Shown here one piece after another: positions 44,600 through 58,189 of a stretch of 64,000 bases of DNA (its first letter is position 1; each line of letters starts with the position of its first letter). This DNA is from Leptodactylus fallax (lineage: Eukaryota; Chordata; Amphibia; Anura; Leptodactylidae). The DNA lies in NCBI GenBank assembly GCA_947044405.1, contig CAMRHE010000330.1, forward strand, positions 62,001 to 126,000. The letters run 5' to 3'. A model generated the notes under the pieces. The model was not told the DNA's origin and ran no database searches. It saw only the letters and a list, made by a program, of their open reading frames with translations. A program made the position numbers and the translations under genes.

Positions 44600-44970
44600 T
44601 GGGGGGAAATTTGTCAACCCATGTGTGCCAGTTTTATAGCATAGATGGGTGCTAATATATCACATCTTTGGCAGCCATTTTATACACCAATGATGCGCCA
44701 CATTCCCTGTTCTGTGGCTCACTCGCCCCTTTCTGCAGATGTAAGCTGGAGTGGGGACGCCTTGGCCCAACATATTTATTATAGTTCATGTCAGAAAACT
44801 GGCGTAAGTTATATAGGAAATCTACAACCAGCTTCTGAATAGCATAGATTTCCATCGTTGGCGTATGGGCATGCCTCTAATTTATTAAGCCAATTCAGAC
44901 AAGCCTTGTGCCTGTCTAGGCCTATATTAAGACTGGCATAGGACATGCCAGTCTTGATAAATTCCCTCAG
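44600..44970. mobile_element. Palindromic MITE (AAATTTGTCAA / TTGATAAATT arms)
   Basis: The left GGGGGGAAATTTGTCAACCC and the right GCCAGTCTTGATAAATTCCC are diverged inverted arms of the frog family whose ends read GGGGCAGATTTAT. Copies with clearer ends are at 51,566 and 63,337. Confidence 0.55.
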
Positions 44971-46454
44971 TGATTGAAAATCTGCACTGGGTAAACGGTT
45001 CCCAATACTTAGGTTAGTGAATAGCGATTTGTTGAACTGTCTCCTAATAGGTTTTATATCGAATCAGTTTTAGGGGCAGCGTCCTAGAGCTGGTTCTTTA
45101 GAAGGCCATATCTGGCGTACATCCAGCATACATGTGATTTTTGCCATAGTTGTCGCTCGTAGTGGTAGTGATCCCACTTTGTGCCTTGGTGATGGTGCAG
45201 AGATTTCAGAATAAGATTTCACGTCTCAAGTTCATTGATGTCAGTGGATATGTGAAGCCATCTCTAGTGAAAAGAAGAATTGGGATAAAGTCATTCTCTA
45301 GTAGTGAATCTCCCAGTTGTTCCATCCCGTTGATGTGACGTATCTGCATTTTCCATATTTTTACAATTGTGGACCATCTCCTCTTAGACCTCTTTGTTAT
45401 GCTGTTCCTCTGTTATTCCTCCTAGAAATGTATGACTATATTAAAGGGTTTATTTTTGGGGTCTTATTAATTGAGGACCTCTACTTAGTATAGGTCATCG
45501 ATCAAAGACCGTCGGGGGTCCAACACCCACCCAGGCCTCAGGCCGATTAGCTATTTGACGAGATTACATTGCTCACGCAAGTGCTGCGGCGTCTTCAGTG
45601 CCTACCAAACACAGTGCTGTACATTTGCAGTGGCTGTGTTTGGTATTGCAGGGACCCAGTTGATCCACAGGGGTCCCGGGTGTTGGAACCCCACAGATCT
45701 TCTGTTGATGACCTATCCTAAAGATACTACAATGTCAGAGCATGCAGAAACACACCTCACTGTTAAGAGTTTTCTGGGACTTGAATTGTTCTATCAGCAC
45801 TGTGGAAGTGGAGACACACCTCTTTGACAAGGAAAATACTGTAGTAGCACCCAGTTGACAGGTTTTTTTTTTATAGCTTTCCAGGAGGAATAACAAAGGC
45901 ACCGTATGGTCCAGAGGCTTCAGAATTGTTGTTTCATGAGGAATACAGAGGAGAGGAGACCGATCCTGTTGCAAGTCACGTTACAAATCACCGTCCGCAG
46001 ACCTGCTGTGTATTCTAGTAGTTGTAAAGTGGATGGGTTTTAACAAATCCCATCCACACATTGTGGAAAAAGCTGCTACACAAAGTGTTTGGCGCTGCAG
46101 GGTTGTCAATCATTGCTGTGGATTCAATGCAAAGGTTGAATACCGTTCTAGATGCAGGGGTTAAACCTGGTACGAAAACAGAGCTGGTATACCACCGGAT
46201 GGTCCGCTGCGGGATAGCCTCAAAGTGGTCGGAGAAATAGGCAATGCCGAGAGCGGTCCTGAAGCCTCACATGAACTTACTATAATATGAGACATTCGTG
46301 GCGTATCCCATTGTGGTCAGTTTGCCTAGTATGACAATGACCAATATTTGTCATGTGCTATTCTCATGGAGACCCAAAGCATTGTGATGTAGGGGAGTTA
46401 GTGGCTGCCATACAGGCACTCCTCTCCAACACCCACAAGGATCAGTTGTTTGTA
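44971..46454 (+). other. ZMYND11 intron 1
   Basis: No gene. The open frames at 45,150-45,338 and 45,555-45,827 have no recognisable features. The latter lies in a repeat with CAGGGGTCCCGGGTGTTGGA wording. Confidence 0.4.
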
Positions 46455-46597
46455 CTTATCAGTATATTTTTAGAAACCAGAGTACCCCATGCAAATATGG
46501 GGAGAAGATAGAAACTCTTTGCCCTTGGTCAGATTCGGACCTAGGACTCCAGCGCTGCAAAGCAACAGTGCTAACCACTGAGCCACCCTGTGGCCCA
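46455..46597 (-). mobile_element. tRNA-derived SINE, tail missing
   Basis: Antisense. It has GGAGTACCCCATGCAAATAT-like body, a mutated B-box (TCAGATTCGGACC) and an intact A-box region AACCACTGAGCCACC. Confidence 0.8.
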
Positions 46598-47401
46598 CGT
46601 AGTCCGTACAGAGGTCATTGAGATTTAACCGTTTCACTTTTCTTTTTTTTTCTTCTTAAATTTTACAGCAAATCTCCCAAGAAAAAGCACCAGGTTTCCC
46701 TCCAATGTGTTAAAATAAGCATCAACATCTGCAGATCCCATAGCATGCTTGTGAACACGGTCCTATTACTCAATTGTGGTAGTTCTTCCCATGTTCATAG
46801 ATATATCTATTTGCGGATATCAGATAAAGCTGGCACTAAGGGGGCAGGGATTTTTCCAGGCTTCTGTCAGAAATCAATTTGTTGTAGATTTTCTCCTCAG
46901 CTTGCAAGGCTGCTGACAGAGAACAATAGATTGTATTCAACCACACAGCACAAGGAGGATAAGATTGGTTTTATTATTTCTATATAAACTTGTGCATTTC
47001 TCAGGCGGCATCTGGATACACATCATTCACTGGCTCTAGGACTTCCCCGCATCTCACATTACATCAGCTGTCAACAGAGGTCCCTTGTTATTTAGGATCC
47101 GGTCACCGCTGCCATTCACTGCGTCACGTGTAAAGGCCAGACACATACTTCTCGGAATAAAAATCCTGCTCTTTTATCATGGGAAACCGAAATCTCCCAG
47201 CCCATGTATTATACATTGGATCAGAACATTTACTGGCCACAATCCTGTAGGGAGAAAATCATTGTAAATATACTGGGAAGCTGCAATAATCCCGATCTAG
47301 CCATAGACATGACCCGATATATTCACATCTACAATATAGCTGCTTACACATGTTCTAGCTGCCGCAGGGAGCCAACCTGTGATGACCAATGACGCCATAA
47401 G
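46598..47401 (+). other. ZMYND11 intron 1
   Basis: No gene or repeat borders are recognised. Confidence 0.4.
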
Positions 47402-47405
47402 TTAA

Positions 47406-47888
47406 AGCATAACACTATAAATGAATAGTACAGGTTAATGTAAGAACCTTTGTATTATATCTTATTAAAGAAATATGGTTTTTTTTCTCCACTCTTCAGG
47501 CAATTACTTTCTCCATATTAGTCTATGAAGAGGGGTGGGGGATAGAAAAGACACTCAAATAATTGCTGCTTCTTCACTCTACTATTTCTTGCTTTTTAAC
47601 ACTGCTAGGTTGTAGATAAGAAGCTAATAATACACAGAAAGAGGCAATAAATCAATTAACCCGCTGGCAGGAGAATCTCACTCCCGCCTCTCCCTACCAT
47701 AGAGTTCTGTGTGTGAGGCTGAATATGGAGATTGGAGATGAATCTTATGTAAACAAGATAAGGAGCAGGAGAACAGCTTAATAAGTGGTGAAGGTAACAG
47801 ATCTTCTTAATAAAATATAACACAAGATTTCTTAGTTTCACCTGTACTATTCTTTTATGAAAAAGTTATTTATAACTGGAGGTACACT
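47406..47888. mobile_element. TTAA-flanked palindromic MITE, CCTCCAATT family, copy 2
   Basis: TTAA lies at 47,402-47,405 and 47,889-47,892. The arms contain AATGAATAGTACAGG / CCTGTACTATTC, and the interior words ATATTAGTCTATG and AGGAGAACAGCTTAATAAGTG match 19,529-20,383. Confidence 0.85.
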
Positions 47889-47892
47889 TTAA

Positions 47893-48216
47893 TATCTCAG
47901 TTTTAACTTCAGAATGATGTTGTGGTTATTACATGTGGGCGGCGTTGCGGCAGCTACAGTGTATGTCTGCACCCTAGTTGCTTTCTTCTGTGGTGCTGCC
48001 CTACAATAAACCATTATCTATATGTGTAACTGTATGTATTTTGGCCACAATTTGATCACATCTTTTTATAGTTGACTCTGACCTAAAGCAAGAGCAGGAC
48101 CTCCCATGTCATGTCAGTACATACTGCACTAATAAATCAAGTTGTCCTCTAGATCCTCTATATATAGCTGGTCCATGTAGATACAATCTGCCCTTATTTC
48201 CTTCTGGAACACTTGA
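47893..48216 (+). other. ZMYND11 intron 1
   Basis: Nothing recognised. Confidence 0.4.
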
Positions 48217-48565
48217 AGGGGACCTTTTGCCAACTCCAACCCTTTTCATCCATCTCCATTGATTCTGGTGCAGTTACAATTTTTTCTCTAAGTCATGCTG
48301 TTCCCGAGCAATCATTTTTGTTAGTTTGCTAATTAGTCTTTCTACTGAGAGGTGGGCGGTTCTGGGCTGGAGCAGACAGACAGGGACCACCCACCTGACA
48401 GTACAGAGTCTAATTAGCATATCAGGCACCAAAACTAGCTGCACTTATTGCTCAGGAGTGGTGGAGGCTAGAGAAAAAACTCCAACTGCATTGGAATTAT
48501 TGGAGGGGCACCTATTAAATGAGGTAAAGAGTTAAGAGTGGGTGGAGGTGGTGAAAGATCCCTCT
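48217..48565. mobile_element. Palindromic MITE, AGAGGACCTTTCACC family, copy 2
   Basis: The right border GGTGAAAGATCCCTCT is followed by TTAA (48,566-48,569); the left AGGGGACCTTTTGCCAAC follows a mutated TTGA. The arms share CAATCATTTTTGTTAG and GGCTAGAGAAAAAA words with 57,612-57,919. Confidence 0.8.
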
Positions 48566-51072
48566 TTAAAGCTAGAGGAGGTTCACCAGTGTTGGGCCGG
48601 TCTCTCTTAACTAAAGTAGAGAGTCAAACAAAGTATAGCCTCTGCCTGGTAAAAACTCAACTGTGACTTCTCAGAGGTGAAGCGGATACTAAATCGATAC
48701 ATGATTAATAAAAAAACATTCTTCTCTTTTACGCTAGGTGCACACTAACTTCGAGGTGTCCATTGTAGTGGTCCATCAGAGGGCCTAAACAACGGATCAC
48801 TAAAATAATGGACACGAACAGAGCAGACAGACTCCTTATAGTCACTATCATGGGGTCTGTGGGGTGTTCGTTCTTTTCAACTGGACAAAAAGTTGGACTT
48901 TTGGGACTTTTTCGTCTGGATATTTTTTTTACCACTGACACAGATGTGAGCTCAGCCTTATCGGACAAACATGAAAAGTATCCTAGGATTTGGTAACATA
49001 GGTCGGTACTACAGAAGAACTAGGCAGCGTCAGGGTAGCTGCACATTTAAAGGGTTTGTCTTGATACACTAGCTTTATTTCGTAGGGATGTTTCGGTATT
49101 TATGACCTATTTACTTACACATTAGTAATGTAACTTAAATCCCTCAATTTTCTATATTTTAGAAGTCCAATGGGCAGCCCTGTTGAGTGGCTGACAGCCT
49201 TCCTTGTATGCGTGCTTAAAGAGAGAGCTTTCAATCACAGAATAGGACCGCCCACTGGACTCCTAAGCTTCTCCTGCTCCGTAACCTACTACTTGCAGAT
49301 CAGACATTATGCTCATTGTGACAAGTCCCCTTTAACTTGTTTTATCTCTAAAAATTTTGTGAAATTTTATCAGTTTGCAGGTAAAATCAAATGCATTTGC
49401 GGCTCCTGTTCCCACACTATAGCGGCCGCATGTGTCTTCCATCTTCATACTGGCATATTATGGTCACATTTTTGCGTTCGCGTTACGGCTCAAGTCCCAG
49501 TCTAACCATGAGTGGTCCAGCAGCATCCCTAGATCTATTCCATGGGACTTGTGGCCTTACAGACTTGGCCCGTATTACGCTCCAGCCCTGGTGTAATGAG
49601 TTCGACGTCTCCGAGGTGATAACGTCTTGTGTTTTTCACGTAGCTGTCATGGGAGTAAATCCCAGTAATATTGGAACAGATGTGACCATGAGAATATTTT
49701 TTAGTTTTTTTGCTTGCCAGTCTCCTGTTGCACGTTGTGCAGCTGTACGCTCTTCCCTTCACTTCCTATTATTCTCTAGGATCCAGTACGTAACTGGAAG
49801 GAGCATTTTTCCTTAACCTTCCAGTATCTCCAGCAGACAGGTCAGTGACGGGTGCGTGTAATGGCTGTGCATTGATTTGGGAGATGTGACGTCAAGTATT
49901 AGCTTGTTTTGTTAGCAGTCTCTATGGATACACGTCCGGCCTGGGTCACGGTTATTAGATAGTGTTTCTCCACATACTCTTGTTACATAATATGAGAGAC
50001 TAGTCCAGTAAGATGTTATTATATAATGTATTTGGTGCTTATATAGTTGGAGTTATCATTCCAATAATGTTGCGTACTGAAGATTGCTCATTGTATATAC
50101 CATTTACTAATATACTTTGTGTACCAGTTCTTCATAGTTTTCCAGCTCTCGGCTGCTGTTGTTCAGTAGGAACCTTAGCGTAATTTTATGTAAAGGTGAG
50201 CTTGAAGCAAAAATGTATCATTCACTGCATACACTAGCCCAAAGTATCACCTTGTTCCTGCTGAATCCTAGACTCTCTCCTGTCCTTTAGCAATCCGTAA
50301 AGGGTTGTGTAGGGGTTTAAAGATTTAGTTAACAGTAGGAAATGTGATTAAAAGAAAAAAAGGTGATTCAGTCACTGCCTGGGTTCCCTCTGTTCTTTAC
50401 TTCCTGGTGTTCAACACAAACAGGAAGTGTCCTGAGATGTTTGCATAGCCAATCACGGACTGAGGCGGGTCATCTGTGGCCAGTGGTTGCCCGGGCCAAG
50501 GTCTTGGGGTATATCTTGTGTGTTGAGAGACAGCGAGATGAAGGGCAGCATCTGAATTGGAGTGGCAGGGGGACAGTGTGAGGCGAGTATCATATTTTTA
50601 TGTTTTTATCTCCCATCTAACACTATTAAATATATTTTTAATTGCTGGAAAACCCCTTTAAATACTGCACCAGTCTTTGACATGCTCCCCGTGACTGCTG
50701 CAGCCACGTCATCTCCATAAAGCTTCAAGCCACTTTCTTTGCCGGTGATGCCTGCATGTATGACACATGGCTGATGAGGCCAGTGATTGGCTGCAGCAGT
50801 CATGTAGTTGTACAGTACATCATTGCTGCAGCAAGGTGAACAAAGACCAGTAGGGACCACTGGAGCGACAGGGGATCTACCTGATACATAATGGTTCAAT
50901 CTTATTTTACATCATAGACTGTGCAACCTTTTGACCAGGGATGTGGAGTCAAAGTTGGAAAAAAGACTATTTTTCATCTATAGTCAGCATTATGACAAAT
51001 TGTTGATATCCACATTCACACAAATGGCCATTGAATACCTAATGTCTTCTCTATCATTGTATTGTTTCGCAG
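48566..51072 (+). other. ZMYND11 intron 1, right part
   Basis: No further exon is seen. It has fragments of common frog MITEs (ACGCTAGGTGCACACTAAC at 48,731; AAAACCCCTTTAAATACTG near 50,650, a TTAA-type border). The frames at 49,170-49,816 are open on both strands but show no protein features. Confidence 0.45.
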
Positions 51073-51210
51073 GTTGATGAAAACGGATAAGAGCATGGCT
51101 CGTCTAACAAAGAGGCGACAAGCGGATACAAAAGTCATTCAATACTTATGGACAGCTATAGAAGTGATCAGAAATCAGAAGCAAATTGCAAATATTGATC
51201 GAATTACTAA
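51073..51210 (+). CDS. ZMYND11: ZMYND11 exon 2 (first coding exon)
   Basis: Acceptor CGCAG at 51,068-51,072 and donor GTAAGT at 51,211. Translation from ATG at 51,095 gives [20 protein letters not shown] and continues to IDRITK, which matches the start of vertebrate ZMYND11 almost residue for residue as I remember it. 116 coding bases leave a split Lys codon (AA/G) completed by exon 3. An in-frame upstream ATG at 51,077 would add six residues (MKTDKS). I chose 51,095 because that is the start of the known protein. This is the N-terminal half of the winged-helix domain of this nuclear chromatin reader. Confidence 0.95.
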
Positions 51211-51263
51211 GTAAGTCACTTACTGATAAGTCTTTCTCATAAGCCATCCCTGACCAGAGATGC
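51211..51263 (+). other. Start of ZMYND11 intron 2
   Basis: Strong donor GTAAGT. The rest of the intron is described under its repeats. Confidence 0.8.
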
Positions 51264-51267
51264 TTAA

Positions 51268-51467
51268 AGGGGTTGTGCAGGACTTTGAAAACATGGCTGC
51301 TTTCTTTTTCCCAGGAATTGACATTATGTCTGTTGGTTACATGGCGGTGCTGCATCCCATTAAAATGAATAGGACTGAGCTGCAGCATGGCCATGTGACC
51401 AATGGACATGTCACTTCCTGAGAAGAAGAAGAAAGCAGCCATATTTTTGATGTCCTGCACAACCGCT
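51268..51467. mobile_element. Complete short TTAA-flanked MITE
   Basis: 200 bases with TTAA at 51,264-51,267 and 51,468-51,471. The ends AGGGGTTGTGCAGGAC and (complement) AGCGGTTGTGCAGGAC pair, and the arms extend over AAAACATGGCTGCTTTCTT. The core TGACCAATGGACATGTCACT is shared with 3,190-3,327. It sits 57 bases into intron 2. Confidence 0.9.
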
Positions 51468-51565
51468 TTAAGGGACACCGGTTCCATTTGCACTCGATTT
51501 ACTTAAAGCAGATCTGTCCCCTAGATGAGGTAATATGTTACAGGAACAGGTTCAAAAAAGTATTG

Positions 51566-52036
51566 GGGGAATTTATTAAGACTGACATTTTCTACACCAG
51601 CCTTTTAATAAGGCTCTTCATAATTCTAGCACGTCTTGCAAGGTCTCAAGTCAAAGACTGGCATAGATTTCAGGTATAACTCATGACCGTTTTCTAGAGT
51701 GACAAGCAGATTGGAAAGTGGGGCATTTTTTGGCATAGGGGGGTGTGGACCAATAGTGCGCCACTTTTGTGCCTATTTTAGTAGTCCACTGTATTCATGA
51801 GTGGAGAGCTCCTCCAATTTACCATGCCAGTTTCTGTCCTAAATTATAATAATTCTGCAGGGTGCAGGAGGCCACGGCCTCTCCCACTAAGCTCTGCCTC
51901 AATACGCCCATGTGATGATGCAAAGAGAGCACAAGACCCAAAAGTTGCCCAAGTGTGCAGAAAGTGTAAAGATGCGCCAGATTTAATCCTCTTCCATCAG
52001 CCACTGAATTTTTAGATGGACTAATAAATCTGCCCC
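51566..52036. mobile_element. Palindromic MITE, GGGGCAGATTTAT family
   Basis: The left TGGGGGAATTTATTAAGACTG and the right TAATAAATCTGCCCCAG are inverted termini. The interior is noncoding, and its open frames overlap on both strands as expected of a fold-back. Confidence 0.75.
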
Positions 52037-52620
52037 AGTTTGCCTCTTTGCCTAATAGGAGAAAGCGCCTGTTCCTGAACTTTGCTGCTCTTACATAGGT
52101 GACAGATATGCTTTAGGAAAGTAATAGTTTTGCTGGATGTATAGCAGGAGACTTGCTATCATGTTGGAAGATGTTCTTGTAATTGCTTATTAAAGCTTTC
52201 CTTATATAAATGATGCGACAACTTCAGCACCACAGCTGTCTATGACACACAGGGCATTAGGGTTAACGGACATTAATTGTAGAATGCAGATGTAATTCCC
52301 CGTCTGGTGTCTGTCTGCAGTCACATGATGGAAGCTTTCTGCTGCCGTGTTCTTTAGTTTTCTGACGGAAGAAAAAGTCCTGCACCAGATCCAATAGCTG
52401 AAGTTGGATGTTTTTTTTTGCGGGCTTCACATGCGGTTTCTTGTGGGCTGAAGGTTGAAAATGTGCAGCCAAACACGCAGCAGTAATTGGCATGCTCCAT
52501 GTTGAAAACCCACAGTACAAGGCGATGCCACCGTAAATCGCAGCGGGTTAGCTGTTGGCGGTTTTGTAGTCTGCTTAACTGACTGTGAGCAGACTACATG
52601 TGGCCTTCATGTTATTCAGT
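52037..52620 (+). other. ZMYND11 intron 2
   Basis: No gene. Degenerate MITE-like wording is present (ATTGGCATGCTCCATGTTG, ACCGTAAATCGCAGC). Confidence 0.4.
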
Positions 52621-53180
52621 CTTAGGCTATGTTCACATCAGCGCCTGGTATACCGGCGCCTATTCGTCAAAAAAAAATAAAACGGACACCAAAGGATAGA
52701 TTATGCAAACCATAATCTGTCTTTTTTTTTACGGATCCATCAATGGGTATCCGTTAAAAATAGTGTCCGTTTTTGGCAGATATGTTCCGATTTCCCCCCC
52801 CCCCCCACCGTCTTCATTCTGAGCATGACCAGAGAAGAATGAAGATGGGATAACGGATTGCAAAATGGATACAAGTGGATAACCGTCCATTGGTAATCCA
52901 TATGTGTCTGACTTCCATAGATCTAAATGTTAAAAAAAATAAAATGGATATGTTGTTGTCCGTCGTACATCCTTATTTTTTGGATGGGGCAAAAGTGCGG
53001 CAAGTCCGACTTTTGTCTCTGTCCAAAAGATCGGATAGACGGCGGAAATTCTCCAAATGCAGACCTGAAATCTATGGGTTTTTTAAATGACCTGTTCTAA
53101 TCAGTTTTTATGGTCTTTCGATGGACCACAGAAACTGATTAGGTGCGGAGACAGCAACGCAAGTGTGAACCCAGCCTTAC
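52621..53180. mobile_element. MITE with GGCTATGTTCACAT / GTGTGAACCCAGCC termini
   Basis: The left CTTAGGCTATGTTCACATCA and the right CAAGTGTGAACCCAGCCTTA are diverged inverted ends; the inner arms are rich in GGATACC/GGTATCC-type words. Short copies or ends of the same group recur at 3,650, 18,690, 48,730 and 63,168. Confidence 0.65.
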
Positions 53181-53440
53181 CACAAGAGCGCCTGTCACCT
53201 CTTCTGACTTGACTATTTCAGCAAATAGTTGTATTGCCCATAATATAACAATTCTGAGCATATTTTCGTAATTCTGCCTGAATTTTTATGAATAAATTGA
53301 CAACTGGATGTTACCATTTGCCTTGTTATAGACATGTCCTTACACAGTCTGATACTGTCAGCACTGAGTGGATAGTGTGAGAGTGCAAAGACACCCCCCT
53401 AGCTGGTAGCACCCACTTGTCAATTTATTCATAAATTTAT

Positions 53441-53548
53441 TTACTTTTTTTGCTTTCTTATATAGTGCCATCATATTCCACAGCGCTTTACAGACATTGG
53501 TCACTGTCCCATATAGGGCTCACAATCTAAATTCCCTATCAGTATCAG
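53441..53548 (-). mobile_element. tRNA-derived SINE, tail half
   Basis: Antisense. Tail (TATATAGTGCCATCATATTC, CACAGCGCTTTACAGACATT) and CTCACAATCTAAATTCCCTA are present; the tRNA-like head is missing. Confidence 0.85.
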
Positions 53549-53852
53549 CAGGGGAACAGCACCAGATAGAGATCAAAGAAAACATGCACCAGAATTATTT
53601 CTTGAGTACAAGAATAAAATAGACATGTCAGGGGCGGTGATGGGTCCTTCCTAGTAGACCTGTGTAAATCCATATTCCGTACCCCCTTTCAGAGGTAGCC
53701 GTGGAGAAATAATTTTTAATAAATACTACAAAAATAAGTGCTCTAAATACCTGAGCTGTATGCTATAATATTTGCCTAAAACTAACATTTTGACTTTATT
53801 CAATCGAGTCAATTTTCTTGTTTTTGCTTAAACAAACTAAGGAGAAGGAGTC
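53549..53852 (+). other. ZMYND11 intron 2
   Basis: Nothing recognised. Confidence 0.4.

Positions 53853-53853
<1 letters not shown>

Positions 53854-53896
<43 letters not shown>
53854..53896. repeat. AT microsatellite
   Basis: About 21 AT repeats. The adjoining sequence shows a near-palindrome (GACTTCTCCATCC ... GGAGAAAGTC), so the run may sit in a MITE centre. Confidence 0.9.
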
Positions 53897-54404
53897 CATG
53901 CAGACTTCTCCATCCAACTACAATGAAGAAACTATTGATCATCGCTTGTGGCGGGAGGAGAAAGTCTGCATGGAATATATCAGACTTCGGGGCAGGGCTC
54001 ACAGTGATTTCACGATTCTGATGAAGATCGCAATTGTGTTTCTCTGAAATGGCAAATTAGTTGCTTCAATTTGATAAATTGCACACCCCTATATGTGAAG
54101 TGTGACTGGTGGCCCCCTATTCCTGGCAGAGACTGCAAGAGATATAGATGCGGTGGAGTGGATGCAGGAACAGTCTGTATTCTCAGATGATACCAGCAGC
54201 CAATGAGCGTGTCTCCCATTATCATATATTGGGGTATTTGTGAGAGTTTGCTAATATTACCCACAAAGATGTATCCTGTGCCCTCTGACAGTAAGGCTGG
54301 GCGATTATGACCTAAATCAATTAATCAGGCATTTTATCTCGATTACCATTAAAGTTGATTATTTAGGCTATGCTCATTTTAAAGCCTTGACCCTTTTAGA
54401 TTAT

Positions 54405-54800
54405 ACATTGGGCGAATCTCATGAAGTTCGGACTGAAAACATCTGAACCGAAACTGCCAGGGGTCTCTTCAGGACTCTCTTCCTGGACCCCTTCGGACCT
54501 CCTGAATGACATCAGGGATGGGCGAGGCCCAATCACATGTGGGTCACACAACATAGTCATGCTTAGATCTGTGCGTCACAATACAACATGACCGCTAAGG
54601 CCCAGTCACAGGCCGCAGCGGTCCCTATAGTAAAAAGACAAACACCCACACCAGAGCCCAGGAGAGGTGACAAACACTGTTTTTATGCTTGCTCACCTTC
54701 CCTGGGCCTCTGCTTCTTATACTCTGGGGTCTGAAGAGACTCCAGAGTATAATAACAGCAATTTAAGGTTCGGACGTCTGAACAAAACTGCAGGAAAAAA
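54405..54800. mobile_element. Dispersed element with GTTCGGAC ends, related to 281-345
   Basis: The left GAAGTTCGGACTGAAAACAT and the right GGTTCGGACGTCTGAAC are similar terminal words. The right part (54,700-54,757) contains the hairpin shared with the start of the window. The class is unknown. Confidence 0.5.
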
Positions 54801-55516
54801 AGCTCGCGAATAATGTAATAATAGAACCAAAATAACCGACTTGCACAAAATCACGCCGGTTATCCGGATTGACAGTTGGTTTTGCTTATTTTTCAATTAA
54901 TGGCCCAGCCCTACCTGACCTTCATTCAGTTCCCTCATCCTCATAGACTTTGGGCTGGAAAGCGACTGAGACCTTGGCGTCCTGCCACGTCTCCTATGGT
55001 AATTTATTGCCTATTGATCACGTTTTACACCAGGGCGCTCTTTCATCCTCATAATTGAAATATTTGTTGGGAAATGGACGGAGGTTCATTAAAATGAAAT
55101 TCTATTTGCTAAAAGCTGCTTGGGAAATATTTTCCTTTCAATAGTATATAGCGCTCCCCGGCCCCCTAACAGCACTCCAGTATGGTAATAAATTACATAC
55201 GTGTCGTACAGTTCATTCTCTTTATTATTCTGCGGTTCCTTTGAGGGATATTTTTGAGGCCCCAAAACTAGTTTTGTGTCACACAATCCGCTGAGAACAT
55301 GAAATCAAGTAGACATTGAAATAGTGTCCTTTTGATAAGAGGTCGGTGGCGGCGGCGGCAGGGAACTGTGCGTGCGCCTGTTTTGAAGGAGAATTTCAGT
55401 TTTACTAAAATCATTAAATAAAAAAAAATCTCCAAATAAAAAAATAGAAAATAAAGTTACAGAAAGTGGATAAAGTTTATAAGTCTGTGGGTCCTGAGAC
55501 TTAGGTGAGGGTTACA
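54801..55516 (+). other. ZMYND11 intron 2
   Basis: No gene. A GGC repeat (GGTGGCGGCGGCGGCAGGG) is at 55,347-55,363. Confidence 0.45.
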
Positions 55517-55520
55517 TTAA

Positions 55521-56006
55521 ATGGAATCTGTCAGGGCAATTTGGGACACTAAACCACCCACACGTCCATATGGACCTGGGGTTTTGTATCCCAAATCACC
55601 CTGTTATAACACAATCCAAGGCCGCATTAAAAATAAAAAAGCATTATACTCCCCCTGCCGCTGTACTCCCCGCGCCTGCGCAGTTCTTCATTGAAGCCAT
55701 AGGAGTACACCTCAGCTTCAGTGCGCATGTCCCGCAATTACGCAGTGAATCCGGGGTGTCCATCTTTGGCTTCTCTGAAGAACAGCGCAGGCGCCGGGAG
55801 GCGTGCCAGTGAAGAAGCTTATGAATAAGCCGGACTGTTCTCGCTGAACAGCGTACATCGGACCCTTCTCTACGTAAGTATAAAGGTTTTTTATTTTTAA
55901 TGCTCCTGCGGATTGCATTACAACAGGGCGATTTGGGACACTAAACCCCAAGTCTATAAGGATCTGTGGGTGGTTTAGTGTCCCAGATTGACCTGATAGA
56001 TTCCCT
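55521..56006. mobile_element. TTAA-flanked palindromic MITE, GGAATCTGTCAGG family
   Basis: TTAA lies at 55,517-55,520 and 56,007-56,010. Ends ATGGAATCTGTCAGG and (complement) AGGGAATCTATCAGG; the arms share GGGACACTAAACCACCCACA. The centre holds inverted CGCGCCTGCGCAG-type blocks. 486 bases long. Confidence 0.9.
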
Positions 56007-56010
56007 TTAA

Positions 56011-57611
<1,601 letters not shown>

Positions 57612-57919
57612 AGAGGACCTTTCACCCCCTCCAACTCTTTGCATTCTTATTCAATAGTCACCACACCACATATTCCAGTACACTTGTAATTTTTTTCTCT
57701 ATCCCCACCATTCCTGAGCGATCAGTGTTATTAGCTTCAGCACAATTATTCACTCTGCTGTCAGTAGAGAGTATGATTGAGCTGAAAATAACAGAAATGA
57801 TTGCTCAAGAACGGTGGCGGCTAGAAAAAAAATTCCAACTGCTCCGGAATCAGTGGATCACAGCCTATTGAAGGGTGCAACAATGAGACGTTATTGGTAG
57901 AGTTGGTGAAAGGTCCTTT
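57612..57919. mobile_element. Palindromic MITE, AGAGGACCTTTCACC family, copy 3
   Basis: Left AGAGGACCTTTCACCCCC and right GGTGAAAGGTCCTTTT are inverted. The interior matches 48,217-48,565. TTAA is degraded on both sides. Confidence 0.8.
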
Positions 57920-57921
57920 TT

Positions 57922-58060
57922 TATTCTTATGCAAATTAGCTGGAAAGGGCTTTAGGGGCGTGTCTCATGCAAGGGCTTCACTCTATGCTCTAGATAACTA
58001 TTCCTGGCAGGAGGAGACACGCCCCTAAAGTCCATTCCAGCTAATTTACATAAGAATAAA
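57922..58060. repeat. Fold-back of about 50-bp arms
   Basis: TTCTTATGCAAATTAGCTGG, then AAAGGGCTTTAGGGGCGTGTC, is reversed at the right as GACACGCCCCTAAAGTCC and CCAGCTAATTTACATAAGAA. It may belong with the CTGACAGACTCCCTTTAA border at 58,171-58,189 in one larger element. Confidence 0.8.
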
Positions 58061-58189
58061 CCAATGATTTTCATGAAAATAATGCTGCATGGCAGAATCA
58101 GAAAGGCATCTTTGTTAAGTGTAGAAGCCATCCTAGAAGGTACTGTCATTAATTTGATACTGATTTTCCCGCTGACAGACTCCCTTTAA

